The notes under the pieces are model-generated. The model saw nothing but the letters and a program-made list of their open reading frames with translations. It was not told the DNA's origin and did no database searches. A DNA stretch of 64,000 nucleotides from UBA6168 sp964573725 (GTDB lineage: Bacteria > Bacteroidota > Bacteroidia > Chitinophagales > Saprospiraceae). Made by a program: the position numbers and the translations under genes. Positions 53,052 to 62,793 of this stretch are shown here, in pieces (within the stretch, counting starts at the first letter, position 1; every line of letters starts with the position of its first letter). Location of the stretch: assembly GCA_964573725.1 (NCBI GenBank), contig CAZNLJ010000017.1, forward strand, positions 1 to 64,000, read 5' to 3'.

Positions 53052-54122
53052 TTACCGACCGGGACCGGACGCCGGTCGACCCGACTGTTTCTTGTAATGG
53101 CTGTATCGCTTGTACCGGAGCCAAGCTTCGCGGAAGCTCATCCCTCGCATGCCGTGCTGTGCCTGTCGGCGGTATAGCTGGTAAATGATTCGCCAATGTC
53201 GGTAAATATCCCGGTATTTCCGCCAAATGGGGTAGGATGGGTCGTAGATATGCGCCGGTTCCCCCCCGATACCGTTGAACTCCAGGATCCGGAAGGCCCC
53301 TCCCTGCCGAAGGTCCTCGATCGAACGGCATCGCATGTCGAACCGCCCGTAGTGGATGTCCGCCATGTGTTGGGCAACCGCATCGAAAATCCTGGTCAAG
53401 GCCGCGTCGATGTGATGGTTCCCATTGAGGAACATCGTCCCCCGGCTGTGGTTGCCGATCGGCTCCACCTCGACCACCCTGCCGGCATCCGGAACACTGT
53501 CCAGGAATTCCGGCCGCGCCCGTTCCAGGCGCTCCCGTTGTAACCGGCCCCGCTCCTCCCTTTCCAACAACTGCGCCACCGTCGATACACCGTCCCCCCT
53601 GACCTTCAAGGTCTCCTTGAGACAGACGGACGTCACCTTCCCTTCCCGGCTGCCGGGGAAGCGATGGTACAGTACCGCGATTTCCACGGGGTCCGGAACG
53701 TAGGCCTGCACGATCAGGTCGATGCGGTGCTGATCCAGATAGGCCGCCAACTCGTCGCGGCCCTCCACCCGCGCCACCAGAAAACCGCGCTCCCCGACAT
53801 CCGGCTTGACAATCAAGGGATAGGTAAATCCTTCGGCCTCAATTTCGGACAGGACTTCCTCCCGAGGCCGGTCGGCGGCAAAAAAAAGGGTCTTCGGGAG
53901 ATATTGCGATGGAATCCGCCGCAGGATATTGTACTTGGACTCGCCCCACAACCCGCCGGTTTCGATGACCGGATTCACGGCGCTGAAGAAGAACGCGTCC
54001 CGGGCACGCACCGCGAACCACAGCCAGATGGGGAGCAAAGGGAGATTGGAAAGATACATCGGCCAGTACTCCCAGTTTGTCGCCCGGACAAACCAGCCGG
54101 CCTTCCGGACTTGATGCCACAT
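53052..54122 (-). CDS. ATP-grasp ligase with N-terminal membrane segment
   Basis: The 356-residue protein begins with a hydrophobic segment at about 21-40 (MYLSNLPLLPIWLWFAV). An ATP-grasp domain of the D-alanine-D-alanine ligase type follows, with YPLIVKPDVGERGFLVAR near 121-138, GRFDMRCRS and a late metal site FRILEFNGIGGEPAH. ATP-grasp enzymes join a carboxylate to an amine or thiol through an acyl phosphate. It is not an ordinary Ddl, as it lacks that N-terminal domain. The substrate is unknown. It pairs with a LysE exporter. Confidence 0.82.
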   Translation of the reverse strand: MWHQVRKAGWFVRATNWEYWPMYLSNLPLLPIWLWFAVRARDAFFFSAVNPVIETGGLWGESKYNILRRIPSQYLPKTLFFAADRPREEVLSEIEAEGFTYPLIVKPDVGERGFLVARVEGRDELAAYLDQHRIDLIVQAYVPDPVEIAVLYHRFPGSREGKVTSVCLKETLKVRGDGVSTVAQLLEREERGRLQRERLERARPEFLDSVPDAGRVVEVEPIGNHSRGTMFLNGNHHIDAALTRIFDAVAQHMADIHYGRFDMRCRSIEDLRQGGAFRILEFNGIGGEPAHIYDPSYPIWRKYRDIYRHWRIIYQLYRRQAQHGMRGMSFREAWLRYKRYSHYKKQSGRPASGPGR

Positions 54123-54189
54123 GGTCCTGTTTTCGTAAGTTATCGGCCGGGAGATACGCCCGGGCCGCCGGACAGCTCCTCCGAGGGAT

Positions 54190-54636
54190 TCACCCGATGA
54201 TTTCCAGGGGGTCTCCGACGGAAATCAGGCCGCCCGTGCGGATTATTGCCGTAATGCCGCCATGACCGAGCATGGCATCGTATCCGCCTGGCCCCAGGTT
54301 TTCCTCCATCTGCTCGCAGGGCTCGCACAGTCCGGTCATTTCCAGCACTGCGCCACCCAGGCGGAAAGTCTTTCCCGCCAACGACAGGAGATTGATCCCG
54401 GAGACGACCAGGTTACGCCGGGTCAGCAGCGGATCCACACGCGCTTGTCCCAACAGGCTGGCAACCACGGCCAGGTGTTCCGCCTGGATCAATGTCACCT
54501 GCCGCTTTCCGCTTTTTCCGGCATAATGGTCGCCGGCCAAGCCTTCGGCCGGATCCAGGCGCACGGATTCCAATACCTGCATGGGGGACCTCCGGCCGGT
54601 ACGGACCGCGATGCTTTCCAATCTTCCTGTCGCCAT
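54190..54636 (-). CDS. MOSC domain protein
   Basis: The 148-residue protein is a stand-alone MOSC domain with AGDHYAGKSGKRQVTL early, ARVDPLLTRRNLVVSGINL in the middle and the GLCEPCEQME cysteine segment late. MOSC domains bind or transfer sulfur carried by molybdenum cofactor. This small type may be a sulfur carrier or detoxifier; its partner is unknown. The frame continues to 54711, but MATGRLESIAV at 54636 is the better start. Its stop precedes the next gene by over 60 bp; the NtrC-type gene ends 5 bp before the longer frame. Confidence 0.85.
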   Translation of the reverse strand: MATGRLESIAVRTGRRSPMQVLESVRLDPAEGLAGDHYAGKSGKRQVTLIQAEHLAVVASLLGQARVDPLLTRRNLVVSGINLLSLAGKTFRLGGAVLEMTGLCEPCEQMEENLGPGGYDAMLGHGGITAIIRTGGLISVGDPLEIIG

Positions 54637-54715
54637 TTTCAAGTTGGGTTTATGTGTCGGGGAGCCGACGGCCACCAGGCTTTGCCTGACGGTCGACAGG
54701 AAACCGTCCACCTGT

Positions 54716-56068
54716 TCAGGGTTGTACTCCGTACTCCTCTATTTTCCGGTACAGCGTCGCCAATCCGATCCCGAGCAGTTCCGCCGACTTGGTCTTGTTG
54801 CCACGGGTGTAGGCCAACACCTTGCGGATGTGTTCCTTTTCCATGGCGGCCAACCGCAGGGAATCGCCGCCGCCCCCGGCCGCCGCCGCCTGGAAATCCA
54901 TCGGCAGGCAACCGACCGCCAGCCGCTGGTCCGTCGCCAGGATGACCGCCCGTTCGATGACATTCTTCAACTCGCGGATGTTGCCGTTCCAGGGATGCCG
55001 GACCAAAGCTTGCCTGAACCCCTCCTCCATCTCGTACGGAGCCTGCGCGTGCCGCTCACAAAATCGGCGGATGAAATGGTCTGCCAGCGGCAGGATATCT
55101 TCCGAGCGCTCCCGCAAAGGCGGCAACTGGATTTGAAAGACCGACAAACGATAGAAAAGGTCGAGCCGGAAGGTTCCCTTTTCACAAGCGGATGTCAGGT
55201 TTCGGTTGGTCGCAGCGATGATGCGGACATCCACCCGGGTCTCCCGGGTCTCCCCTACCTTGAGGAAGCGGCCGGTTTCCAGGACCCGTAGCAATTTGGC
55301 CTGTAAGCCCAGGTCCATCTCCCCTATCTCGTCCAGGAAGATGGTCCCGCCGTCCGCTTCCTCGAACAAACCGGCCTTATCCCGGGTGGCTCCGGTAAAA
55401 GATCCGGCCTTGTGCCCGAACATTTCACTTTCGAGGATTTCCTTGCCGAGGGCGCTGCAATTCACCGCCAGGAAAGGTTTTTGCGCCCGCCCACTGGCTT
55501 GGTGGATCGCTTGGGCGAATACCTCCTTCCCTGTTCCGGTCTCTCCGGTCAACAATACGGTCGCGTCGGTCGGCGCGACTTTCCGGGCCAATTCCACGGC
55601 CTGTTGCATCGGGAGGGACCGGCCGACCATCCGTTCGAACGAATACTGGCCGGGATGTGTCGGCGGGTCGGCCGTTTGCTCCGCATATCGACGCCGGGAT
55701 GCCTGGAGGGCCTGGCTGACCAGCGGGATGATGCGGTTGTTATCATCCCCTTTCGTAATGTAATCGTAGGCTCCCGACTTGATGGCGGCCACACTGTCCG
55801 GGATGGCACCGAATGCCGTCAGCAGGACGACCTCCGAACACGGACTCAGCTTCCGCAGCGCGGGGACCAGTTCCACCCCGTTGGCATCCGGCAACTTCAC
55901 GTCGCAGATGACCACATTGATTTTTTCCCGCCGCAGGACGGCCAACCCCCGCTGGGCATTTTCCGCCTCGAAGACCTCGTAACCCTCCAGGCGCATGATC
56001 CGGCCCAACAAGGTCCGGATGTCGTGCTCGTCATCAATGATCAGGATACTGCTTTCCGCTGCAGGCAT
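54716..56068 (-). CDS. NtrC-type sigma-54 response regulator
   Basis: The 450-residue protein is complete. It has a receiver domain (phosphoacceptor Asp56 in VICDVKLP), an AAA+ domain with Walker A GETGTGKE (175-182) and the GSFTGA variant of the sigma-54 loop (222-227), and a C-terminal Fis-type helix-turn-helix (about 405-447, KTKSAELLGIGLATLYRKI). It binds enhancers and activates sigma-54 promoters. No histidine kinase is adjacent. It contrasts with the regulator at 11389, which lacks the last domain. Confidence 0.93.
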   Translation of the reverse strand: MPAAESSILIIDDEHDIRTLLGRIMRLEGYEVFEAENAQRGLAVLRREKINVVICDVKLPDANGVELVPALRKLSPCSEVVLLTAFGAIPDSVAAIKSGAYDYITKGDDNNRIIPLVSQALQASRRRYAEQTADPPTHPGQYSFERMVGRSLPMQQAVELARKVAPTDATVLLTGETGTGKEVFAQAIHQASGRAQKPFLAVNCSALGKEILESEMFGHKAGSFTGATRDKAGLFEEADGGTIFLDEIGEMDLGLQAKLLRVLETGRFLKVGETRETRVDVRIIAATNRNLTSACEKGTFRLDLFYRLSVFQIQLPPLRERSEDILPLADHFIRRFCERHAQAPYEMEEGFRQALVRHPWNGNIRELKNVIERAVILATDQRLAVGCLPMDFQAAAAGGGGDSLRLAAMEKEHIRKVLAYTRGNKTKSAELLGIGLATLYRKIEEYGVQP

Positions 56069-56265
56069 TGGTCACCGGTTTTACATGGCCCTGTTTTTCA
56101 GGCGGGCCGGACACCACCGTCCTGTGGCTGCGCCCCCGGCGGCGAACAGGACGGACTTGTGGCGTACCTTTTTTCTTGAATCGGTCGGGTCTTCCCTTTG
56201 CTTCCACCCGTCTTCCCCATCGGCCTGTCCGGGCAACCGGCCGTACCGCGTAAGCCGCCGGTTCG

Positions 56266-59055
56266 TCAACGGATGAGGTCGATGTAGCCCTTGCGCAAGA
56301 CGGCGGACGGCACACTGCCTGTAACCCGTTGTTCGAAAACCTCACAGGTGTAATAATAAGTGCCCGCCGCCAAAGCCTGGCCCCGCATGTTCTCTCCCCG
56401 CCATTGGATGGACGGGTCGGTGGTCTCGAAGACCAGTTCCCCCCACCGGTTGAAAATCTTCATGTCCACCCGGTCGATGAAACAGTACGGGTATGGGGTG
56501 AAGACCTCGTTTGCACCATCCCCGTTGGGCGTAAAGGCGTTGGGGAGTTCGTAATTGGGGCAATTGTCCTTGCAGACGATGTTGCTGTACAGACTCTCAT
56601 TCTGAAATGTATCCAGGGCCGTCACCGCATAACAACCAGCCAAACCCCGATCCGGCTGGTGCAGGAAGGTGGTGTCGCCGCTATCGTCCAAAGATGCCAA
56701 CCAGACCAGCGGTTCCCCCTCCAGGGGGGAGAAGTAGATATTGTAGCCGACTACGTCGTCCGTTTCCGTACAAAGGGACATCGGATTCGTCCAGCCGAGC
56801 CGGTTCCGGAAATCCGCCCCTTCCTGGCAATTGACGTTTTCGTCGCAGATATTGGTGACCCGCAGCAGGGGCGGACAAGGTGCGACATTGTCCAGGGGGC
56901 TGCCGCAGGCTTCCTGCGACCAATTGAGCAAAGGACTGGGCAGCCCTTCTATCCCGTAGGAGCCGCTGGCCAGGATGCGATAGCAATATTCCCTGCCGTT
57001 GAGCAAGCCGGTATCCTGGAAAGTCGTTAGCGGGGTGATCCCGATGGAATCCCAAAGCCCGGTATCCTCGTTCCGCCTGTACACCACGAAATCGGTGTTT
57101 ACCCATGGCACCTCATAATCCCAGCTGAGGTCCATCCGGTTGTCGGTGGGGGCCAGGTTCAGGAAAACGGAGGAGGCGGGAGGCGAATCCCCGATCGGTT
57201 CCGATTCGCCGTTCACATAAAAGAACAATTGGTACGTGTACGGGGAGGCCAGCGTATTCAGCACCGCCGGTGGTTCGTCCACATAGGACAGGTTGTCGAA
57301 CTGCCAATACGTGTCGGATTCGAAAGTGACGACCGGCTGGCCGCCCGTATTCCCGATGCCCGCGGCCCGCGCCAGGACCAGTCGGTAGGGCCCCGGATTC
57401 AGCAGGGTATCGAGGTCTTCGGCCCGGGGCTTGGTCCATCGGACGTCCATGCGCCCGTTGTCCGGGCCTGTCTCCAGGACGCTGACGTGGGTGACCAGGG
57501 GCACGTCCATGTTGAGCTGCACACAAATCTCATCGGATGGAAGGCTTTCCACAAAATTATAGGGCTGCCCCGCATTGGTCCGCCGGGCGAAACGGGCGAG
57601 TATCCGATAGCAATAGGTCTTTCCCCTTTCCACCTCGAAATCCTCATATTGGTACCTGCCGTTGACATCCGCCTTGGTATTGGCCAGCCAGGCATATCCC
57701 TTCCCGTCGAGGCCCGGGGTACAGGTATCCACCGGGAAGGGGTTGTTTCCTTCCCGCCGCCAAACGGAGAACCCGAAGAAATAATCGTCCGGTGCCGCTT
57801 CGCAGGCATAAGGTTTCTCCCAGGAGACGGCGATGAGGTCGGAGGCAGCATCCGCCTGTACATCGGCCGGTGGTGGCCCCACCACCTTGATGCGCACCGG
57901 CTTGAGGGTTGCCAAACCGGTCGACCCGGGTACACTTTGCAGGAAGTAATCATCCTCCGCCTTGAAGACGACGGTGTAGGGCAGGTCCGAAATATGCGCG
58001 CAGTCGGTCCGCCAACGGAAGGTCTTGATGACCGGCTGGTTACCGTAGGTGGCGGAAGGACTACCGGTCGGCCGCCAGGTATCCTCATCTTCCGCCGGAC
58101 TGACGGAAATGATGAACGGAGCACCGAGCGCCGACAGTTTGATCTTATCCCCCATATCCGGGTCTGTCGCCTTGACCTGGAACAGGACCTCCTCCCCGGC
58201 TATGACGCAAATCTCATCCGGAGCCTCGATGACCGGTGCGTGATTCTGGTCGCAGTCGAAGACGAGGATCTGCATATCCCGGACCGTGGTGTCGGTGGCG
58301 ACACCGTCCCGCCAGGAAATGATGATCATGGCGATGTTGAACTCGCCGGGGACCTGGGGTGCATCCCAAATGAGCGTACCGTCCAGCTGGCTGAGGGTCA
58401 GGCAACAGCCGTTGCCCTGGATGTTCTGTGGGAAGGTATAGTTGGGTACCTGGGTGTCGACGGACTGCAGGGGTACGATCAGTTCGTAGCTCAGGCTGTC
58501 GCCGTCCGGGTCGTAGGCATTGGGGTTGTGGACGAAGCGCTCCCCGACGCAGGCATAATCGATGGGTGGTTGGAGTAGCCGGGGGGTGCTGTTGCAGCCC
58601 TGGAATTGCGCGTTGAACAGGGTGAAGGTGGTCTGCAGGTGGAATTGCACGTTGTCGGATGCCGGCGGATTGACGTTGAGGATGCCCCCGTTCCGATTCG
58701 GATCGGTCATGGACACCGTGTAGCTTCCCGTGCCGTCATAGGTGTGGGTGGCGATATAATAGTTGAATTTGACATCGTTGGGACCGGGCTGTCCCTGCGG
58801 CGGCTGCCCCACCCCATTCGCACGCGGCACCATCTCGCAAAAGCCGTCGCCCCAGCACACCTCCACCGTATCCCGGTCGGCGGCGACACTGCTGGTCTTC
58901 GTGTAGGTGATGACCGTACAGCGCACCATGTTCCCGACACAATCGTTGATTTGTTCCACGATGATTTCCCCGGCCCGGTTGTGGGTGGCGCCTGCTTCCG
59001 GGACAAGCCCCATCCACAGGATGACCAGGATCAGACTGGTACCTATGATTTTCAT
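56266..59055 (-). CDS. Fibronectin-type secreted protein with CHU_C domain
   Basis: The 929-residue protein has a signal peptide (to about PEAGAT). A PKD-like N-terminal half includes THNRAGEIIVEQ and two HYR-like blocks. Three or more fibronectin type III-like domains span about 440-820 (YRILARFARRTN, NLGWTNPMS style). The C-terminal gliding-associated domain reads NAFTPNGDGANEVF and IFNRWGELVFETT. This is a T9SS type B cargo, probably a surface adhesin. The open frame extends to 59361, but MKIIGTSLILV at 59055 is the start. Confidence 0.88.
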   Translation of the reverse strand: MKIIGTSLILVILWMGLVPEAGATHNRAGEIIVEQINDCVGNMVRCTVITYTKTSSVAADRDTVEVCWGDGFCEMVPRANGVGQPPQGQPGPNDVKFNYYIATHTYDGTGSYTVSMTDPNRNGGILNVNPPASDNVQFHLQTTFTLFNAQFQGCNSTPRLLQPPIDYACVGERFVHNPNAYDPDGDSLSYELIVPLQSVDTQVPNYTFPQNIQGNGCCLTLSQLDGTLIWDAPQVPGEFNIAMIIISWRDGVATDTTVRDMQILVFDCDQNHAPVIEAPDEICVIAGEEVLFQVKATDPDMGDKIKLSALGAPFIISVSPAEDEDTWRPTGSPSATYGNQPVIKTFRWRTDCAHISDLPYTVVFKAEDDYFLQSVPGSTGLATLKPVRIKVVGPPPADVQADAASDLIAVSWEKPYACEAAPDDYFFGFSVWRREGNNPFPVDTCTPGLDGKGYAWLANTKADVNGRYQYEDFEVERGKTYCYRILARFARRTNAGQPYNFVESLPSDEICVQLNMDVPLVTHVSVLETGPDNGRMDVRWTKPRAEDLDTLLNPGPYRLVLARAAGIGNTGGQPVVTFESDTYWQFDNLSYVDEPPAVLNTLASPYTYQLFFYVNGESEPIGDSPPASSVFLNLAPTDNRMDLSWDYEVPWVNTDFVVYRRNEDTGLWDSIGITPLTTFQDTGLLNGREYCYRILASGSYGIEGLPSPLLNWSQEACGSPLDNVAPCPPLLRVTNICDENVNCQEGADFRNRLGWTNPMSLCTETDDVVGYNIYFSPLEGEPLVWLASLDDSGDTTFLHQPDRGLAGCYAVTALDTFQNESLYSNIVCKDNCPNYELPNAFTPNGDGANEVFTPYPYCFIDRVDMKIFNRWGELVFETTDPSIQWRGENMRGQALAAGTYYYTCEVFEQRVTGSVPSAVLRKGYIDLIR

Positions 59056-59379
59056 CCCTGTACGGTTTTGCCCACCGGGTGCGGTACCGGTGGTTCTGCT
59101 GCCGATGCTCCGCAGGCCTTTGCCAAGGCTAAGGCCTCGCCTGGAAGGCCGTACGGAACCGGCTTTTCGACAGGATGCTCCCGGTCGACACGGTGCGTGG
59201 CGGCAGGAACTTCCCATAGCAATGATAAACAAATTCGCGAAAGGGCGGAAGTACGCATGATCAGCGAGCTTTCCGATTCGGCGGAACCGAACAAGCCGCC
59301 CAGCCCCCCTTTTGATAAGAAACAAAGCTACCGGCCCGCGGTTTTGACGGCCAAGCACCAAATACGGCGCGGTGCGGCA
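59056..59379. other. 324-bp gap between ABC ATPase and CHU_C gene
   Basis: A -7 box lies near the right end. I see no small gene. If that box is used, the CHU_C mRNA has a leader of about 260 nt. Confidence 0.4.
59323..59330 (-). promoter_or_regulatory. Possible -7 box for the 929-residue CHU_C gene
   Basis: TAGCTTTG on the minus strand matches TAnnTTTG exactly, but lies 268 bp upstream of the gene and has no -33 TTG. Confidence 0.3.
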
Positions 59380-60006
59380 TCATTTATACGCCGGCAGGTC
59401 CAGGAATCGGTCGCAAAAACGATAGTCCTCGGCCACGTTGGAAGCCACCACGACCAGGCGGTCGGACAAGCACTCGGCGGCCAGTTCCAGGTACCAATCG
59501 ATTCCCTGCCGGTCCAGGTTCGTCGTAGGCTCGTCCAGCAGCACCACCGGTGTCGCGGCGAACAATGCCAAGGCCAGCTTCAACCGCTGTTTCATCCCGG
59601 AAGAAAAAAAACGGATCTCCTTTTGCTGCGCCGTACGGACGAGCCCCAACCTGTCCACGATATCCGAGGGCCGGATCCCTTCCCGGAAGGGTTGGAACCG
59701 GCGGTGGAATTCCAACACCTCCGGCAAGGTGAACTCCTCGACCAGCTCTATGTAAGGGGCTGCGTAGGCGATACGGGAGAATATCTCATCGGAAGAAAGG
59801 GTTTTTCCGCCGGACCGGAAGGAAAGGGTGCCGCGGGTGGGCGACAGGTGGCCGCACAACAGCCGGAGCAGGGTGGACTTTCCGCTGCCGTTGGGGCCGG
59901 TGACCGCATAGGACCGGCCACGCTCGAAAGTATAGTCCAAACCGCTGAATATCCATTCCTGCCGGTAGCGCTTCGCGACGGATTGTAACTGGATGTGCGT
60001 GGGCAT
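59380..60006 (-). CDS. ABC transporter ATP-binding protein
   Basis: The 208-residue ATPase has Walker A GPNGSGKST (37-45), the signature segment FFSSGMKQRLKL and Walker B VVLLDEPT. It is short, with only one nucleotide-binding domain and no membrane part. It lies 50 bp downstream of lpxA, so it may serve lipid A or envelope transport, but no permease gene is seen in the window. Confidence 0.9.
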   Translation of the reverse strand: MPTHIQLQSVAKRYRQEWIFSGLDYTFERGRSYAVTGPNGSGKSTLLRLLCGHLSPTRGTLSFRSGGKTLSSDEIFSRIAYAAPYIELVEEFTLPEVLEFHRRFQPFREGIRPSDIVDRLGLVRTAQQKEIRFFSSGMKQRLKLALALFAATPVVLLDEPTTNLDRQGIDWYLELAAECLSDRLVVVASNVAEDYRFCDRFLDLPAYK

Positions 60007-60056
60007 GAACGATGGATTGGCAGGAGAAACCCCTTGCGGGCGAAGGTTCCCCGCGG

Positions 60057-60839
60057 TTATCGGCGGCTGTTCATCTGCTGGAAGCCACGCATGATTCCCC
60101 GGTCGGCCTTCCGGAGGAACTCCAGGATATAATCCCGTTCCGGCGTGGCGTCGATATCCGTCTCGATGATCTCCATGGCTTGGGAAGTATTGTAGCCCTT
60201 GACGAACAGGATGCGGTAAACGTCCTGGATGACGTGGATATCCTCCGGACGGAATCCCCGACGCCGCAATCCCACGGAATTGATACCGGCATACGAGAGT
60301 GGTTCCCGGGCGGCCTTGACATAGGGAGGCACGTCCTTACGGACCAGGGAACCTCCTCCGATGAAAGCATGGGCACCGATCTTGACGAACTGGTGGACCG
60401 CGGTCAGTCCACCGAGGATGGCATATTCCTCCACTTCGATATGACCTGCCAGTGTGACACCATTGGCCAAGACGCAATGCTGGCCGATATGGCAGTCATG
60501 GGCGACATGGACATAGGCCATGAGCAGGCTGTCGTTCCCGATGGTGGTACGGTGGCTGGCTTGCGTCCCCCTGTTCAAGGTGACATATTCCCGGACGATC
60601 ACCCGGTCCCCCAATTCGACCAGGCTGTATTCGCCCTTGAACTTGAGGTCCTGGGGAATGGCTCCGACCACCGCACCGGGAAATATCTTGCACCCTTTTC
60701 CCATCCTGACCCCATCCATGATGCTGACATGCGGCCCGATCCAGGTATCGTCCCCGATGACAACATCCGCCCCGATGGTGACGAAGGGCTCGATGGTGAC
60801 GTTCTCCCCGATTTTCGCATCCGGATGGATATAGCGCAT
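60057..60839 (-). CDS. lpxA: UDP-N-acetylglucosamine O-acyltransferase
   Basis: The enzyme adds a 3-hydroxyacyl chain to UDP-GlcNAc, the first step of lipid A synthesis. It is a left-handed beta-helix of hexapeptide repeats with the catalytic His114 (numbered from this start) in AYVHVAHDCHIG, and a helical C-terminus. I start at MRYIHPDAKIG (60839), giving 260 residues as is normal. An alternative ATG at 60899 adds 20 residues. It follows lpxC/fabZ by about 430-490 bp and precedes the ABC ATPase by 50 bp. Confidence 0.93.
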   Translation of the reverse strand: MRYIHPDAKIGENVTIEPFVTIGADVVIGDDTWIGPHVSIMDGVRMGKGCKIFPGAVVGAIPQDLKFKGEYSLVELGDRVIVREYVTLNRGTQASHRTTIGNDSLLMAYVHVAHDCHIGQHCVLANGVTLAGHIEVEEYAILGGLTAVHQFVKIGAHAFIGGGSLVRKDVPPYVKAAREPLSYAGINSVGLRRRGFRPEDIHVIQDVYRILFVKGYNTSQAMEIIETDIDATPERDYILEFLRKADRGIMRGFQQMNSRR

Positions 60840-61326
60840 CGCTTGGCCGTGACCGTTCAGGTGTGGGAGGATAGGTGTTTGTTCAGTAGAAACTTTCATT
60901 TGCAAATGTTTCGAATTGATGACCCGGTAAGCGGCCGGCTTTCCCGGGCGACCGTTCCGGGATTTTCGAGGGCCAGGCCGCCGCATCGGGCCCCATCCTC
61001 AGCGGAAGAAGGCTCCGGACCAGTGGCAGTTGAATAGGTGATGGGCTCCGGACCGGTGTCCGGAACCTTCCGGCCGCGGAACAGCCTGTTCCACTGCCCG
61101 TTTCGAAAAAAAGGCAGCGTCCGGATGTGCTCGGTCTACGGGATTGCGACGCGGAGGCCTTACCGGTATCCGCGGGAACCTGGACATGCCGGGCGAAGGC
61201 ATCTACACCCCTCCGGGAAGGGAAGATTCCCGCACAATACCTAAACTGACCGGACGCTTTTTTATTGTCCGGTATGAACACTTTTTAAAGGCTTGCGGAC
61301 CGGCCGAACAACCGGCCGATGACAGG
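60840..61326. other. 487-bp gap between lpxC/fabZ and lpxA
   Basis: I see no gene. A weak 6-bp hairpin with an A/T loop is at about 61250-61280. The gap may carry an internal promoter, but no exact -7 box was found. Confidence 0.4.
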
Positions 61327-62730
61327 TCAGGCCTCCCCTGCTTCCTGCCGGCGGACGATCTGGGCCGTCAGCTCCCCTTCCGATACCACTTTGTTGCCGA
61401 CGTAGGCGGTTCCGTGCATCTGCACCATCCCACGGCGGATCGGGGCCGTCAATTCCATTTTCAGGATCAGGGTATCCCCCGGCACGACCTTATGTTTGAA
61501 CTTGACGCCGTCGATTTTTACGAAATAGGTATCCCAGTTCCCGGCGTCACCCACCTTCGCAAGCGCCAGGATCCCCCCGGCCTGTGCCAGGGCTTCCAGC
61601 TGCAAGACCCCGGGAAAGATGGGGTTGCCGGGAAAATGGCCTTGGAAAAAAGCCTCGTTGAAGGTAATGTTCTTGATGCCCACCACGTGCGTATCGCTCA
61701 GTTCGATGATCTTGTCGACCAGGAGGAAGGGAAACCGATGGGGCAGGAATTCCGCTATTTGCACGGAGGTGAAGACCGGTTCGGCATTCGGGTCATACTT
61801 CGGGACGCCCTTGTTGCGCCGTTGTTCCTGCATTAACTTCTTCAACAGCCTTGCGAAAGCGAGGTTTGCGGCATGCCCTGGTTTCGTCGCCACGATCCTG
61901 CCCCGGATCGGTTTTCCCACCAGGGCCAGGTCACCGATCACATCCAGCAACTTATGCCGGGCAGGTTCATTGTCGAAATGCAGGGAGGTACCGTTCAGGA
62001 TACCCTCCTTTTCCACCCGGATGCTCGGTTTGCGGAGTTTTTCCGCCAGCAGGTCCAGTTCCGGCTGGGTCATCAGCCGGTCCGCAATGACGATGGCATT
62101 ATCCATATCCCCGCCCCGGATCAGGTTGTGTTCGAACAATTGTTCCAACTCGTGCAGGAAAACGAAGGTGCGGCTCGGGGCGATTTCCGTGGGAAAGTCC
62201 GATAGTCGCTCCAGGGTGGCGTATTGCGGACCCAGAACTTTCGAATTGAAATCTATCAGCACGGTCGCCTGGAAATCATCCGCCGGCAGGGCCATGATCT
62301 CCGTGCCTGTTTGTTCGTCGAAGTACCGGATGGGTTCCGTGATGTCGACATATTCCCGCTCGGCATCCTGTTCGGCTATGCCGGCGGATTCCAGGAGCCG
62401 TACGAACGGCGCCGCGCTTCCATCCAGGATGGGAACTTCCGGTCCGTCGATTTCTATCAGGCAATTGTCGATGGAAAGACCGAACAATGCCGCCATCGCG
62501 TGTTCCACCGTGCTGACCTGCGCCGGACCTGCCCCCAGTGTCGTCCCTCGAAGGGTGGAGACCACCGCTGCGACATCCGCCCGCAGGCAAGGTTGGTCGA
62601 CCAGGTCGATCCGCTGGAATTGGATACCATGGCCGACGCCGGCCGGTTTGAAGGTCAAGGTCACTTCTTTGCCTGTATGCAGCCCCACCCCTTGGATGGT
62701 GGATGCCCTGTTGATCGTTCGCTGATTCAT
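61327..62730 (-). CDS. lpxC/fabZ: Bifunctional LpxC deacetylase / FabZ dehydratase
   Basis: The 467-residue fusion carries an N-terminal LpxC domain (zinc ligands His77, His259 and Asp263; catalytic His286 in KPGHAANL). It removes the acetyl group from UDP-3-O-acyl-GlcNAc, the committed lipid A step. A FabZ hot-dog domain (about 320-467) has the catalytic His365 and Glu379 around GHFPGNPIFPGVLQLEA. This fusion is normal in Bacteroidota. The start MNQRTINRAS is at 62730, 63 bp after the lpxD stop, in an operon with it. Confidence 0.95.
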   Translation of the reverse strand: MNQRTINRASTIQGVGLHTGKEVTLTFKPAGVGHGIQFQRIDLVDQPCLRADVAAVVSTLRGTTLGAGPAQVSTVEHAMAALFGLSIDNCLIEIDGPEVPILDGSAAPFVRLLESAGIAEQDAEREYVDITEPIRYFDEQTGTEIMALPADDFQATVLIDFNSKVLGPQYATLERLSDFPTEIAPSRTFVFLHELEQLFEHNLIRGGDMDNAIVIADRLMTQPELDLLAEKLRKPSIRVEKEGILNGTSLHFDNEPARHKLLDVIGDLALVGKPIRGRIVATKPGHAANLAFARLLKKLMQEQRRNKGVPKYDPNAEPVFTSVQIAEFLPHRFPFLLVDKIIELSDTHVVGIKNITFNEAFFQGHFPGNPIFPGVLQLEALAQAGGILALAKVGDAGNWDTYFVKIDGVKFKHKVVPGDTLILKMELTAPIRRGMVQMHGTAYVGNKVVSEGELTAQIVRRQEAGEA

Positions 62731-62793
62731 ATCTCTGTTGCTGTATGGAACGGGATGTCGACCGCTTCGGGAGACAGGCATCCCCCGGCTTCG

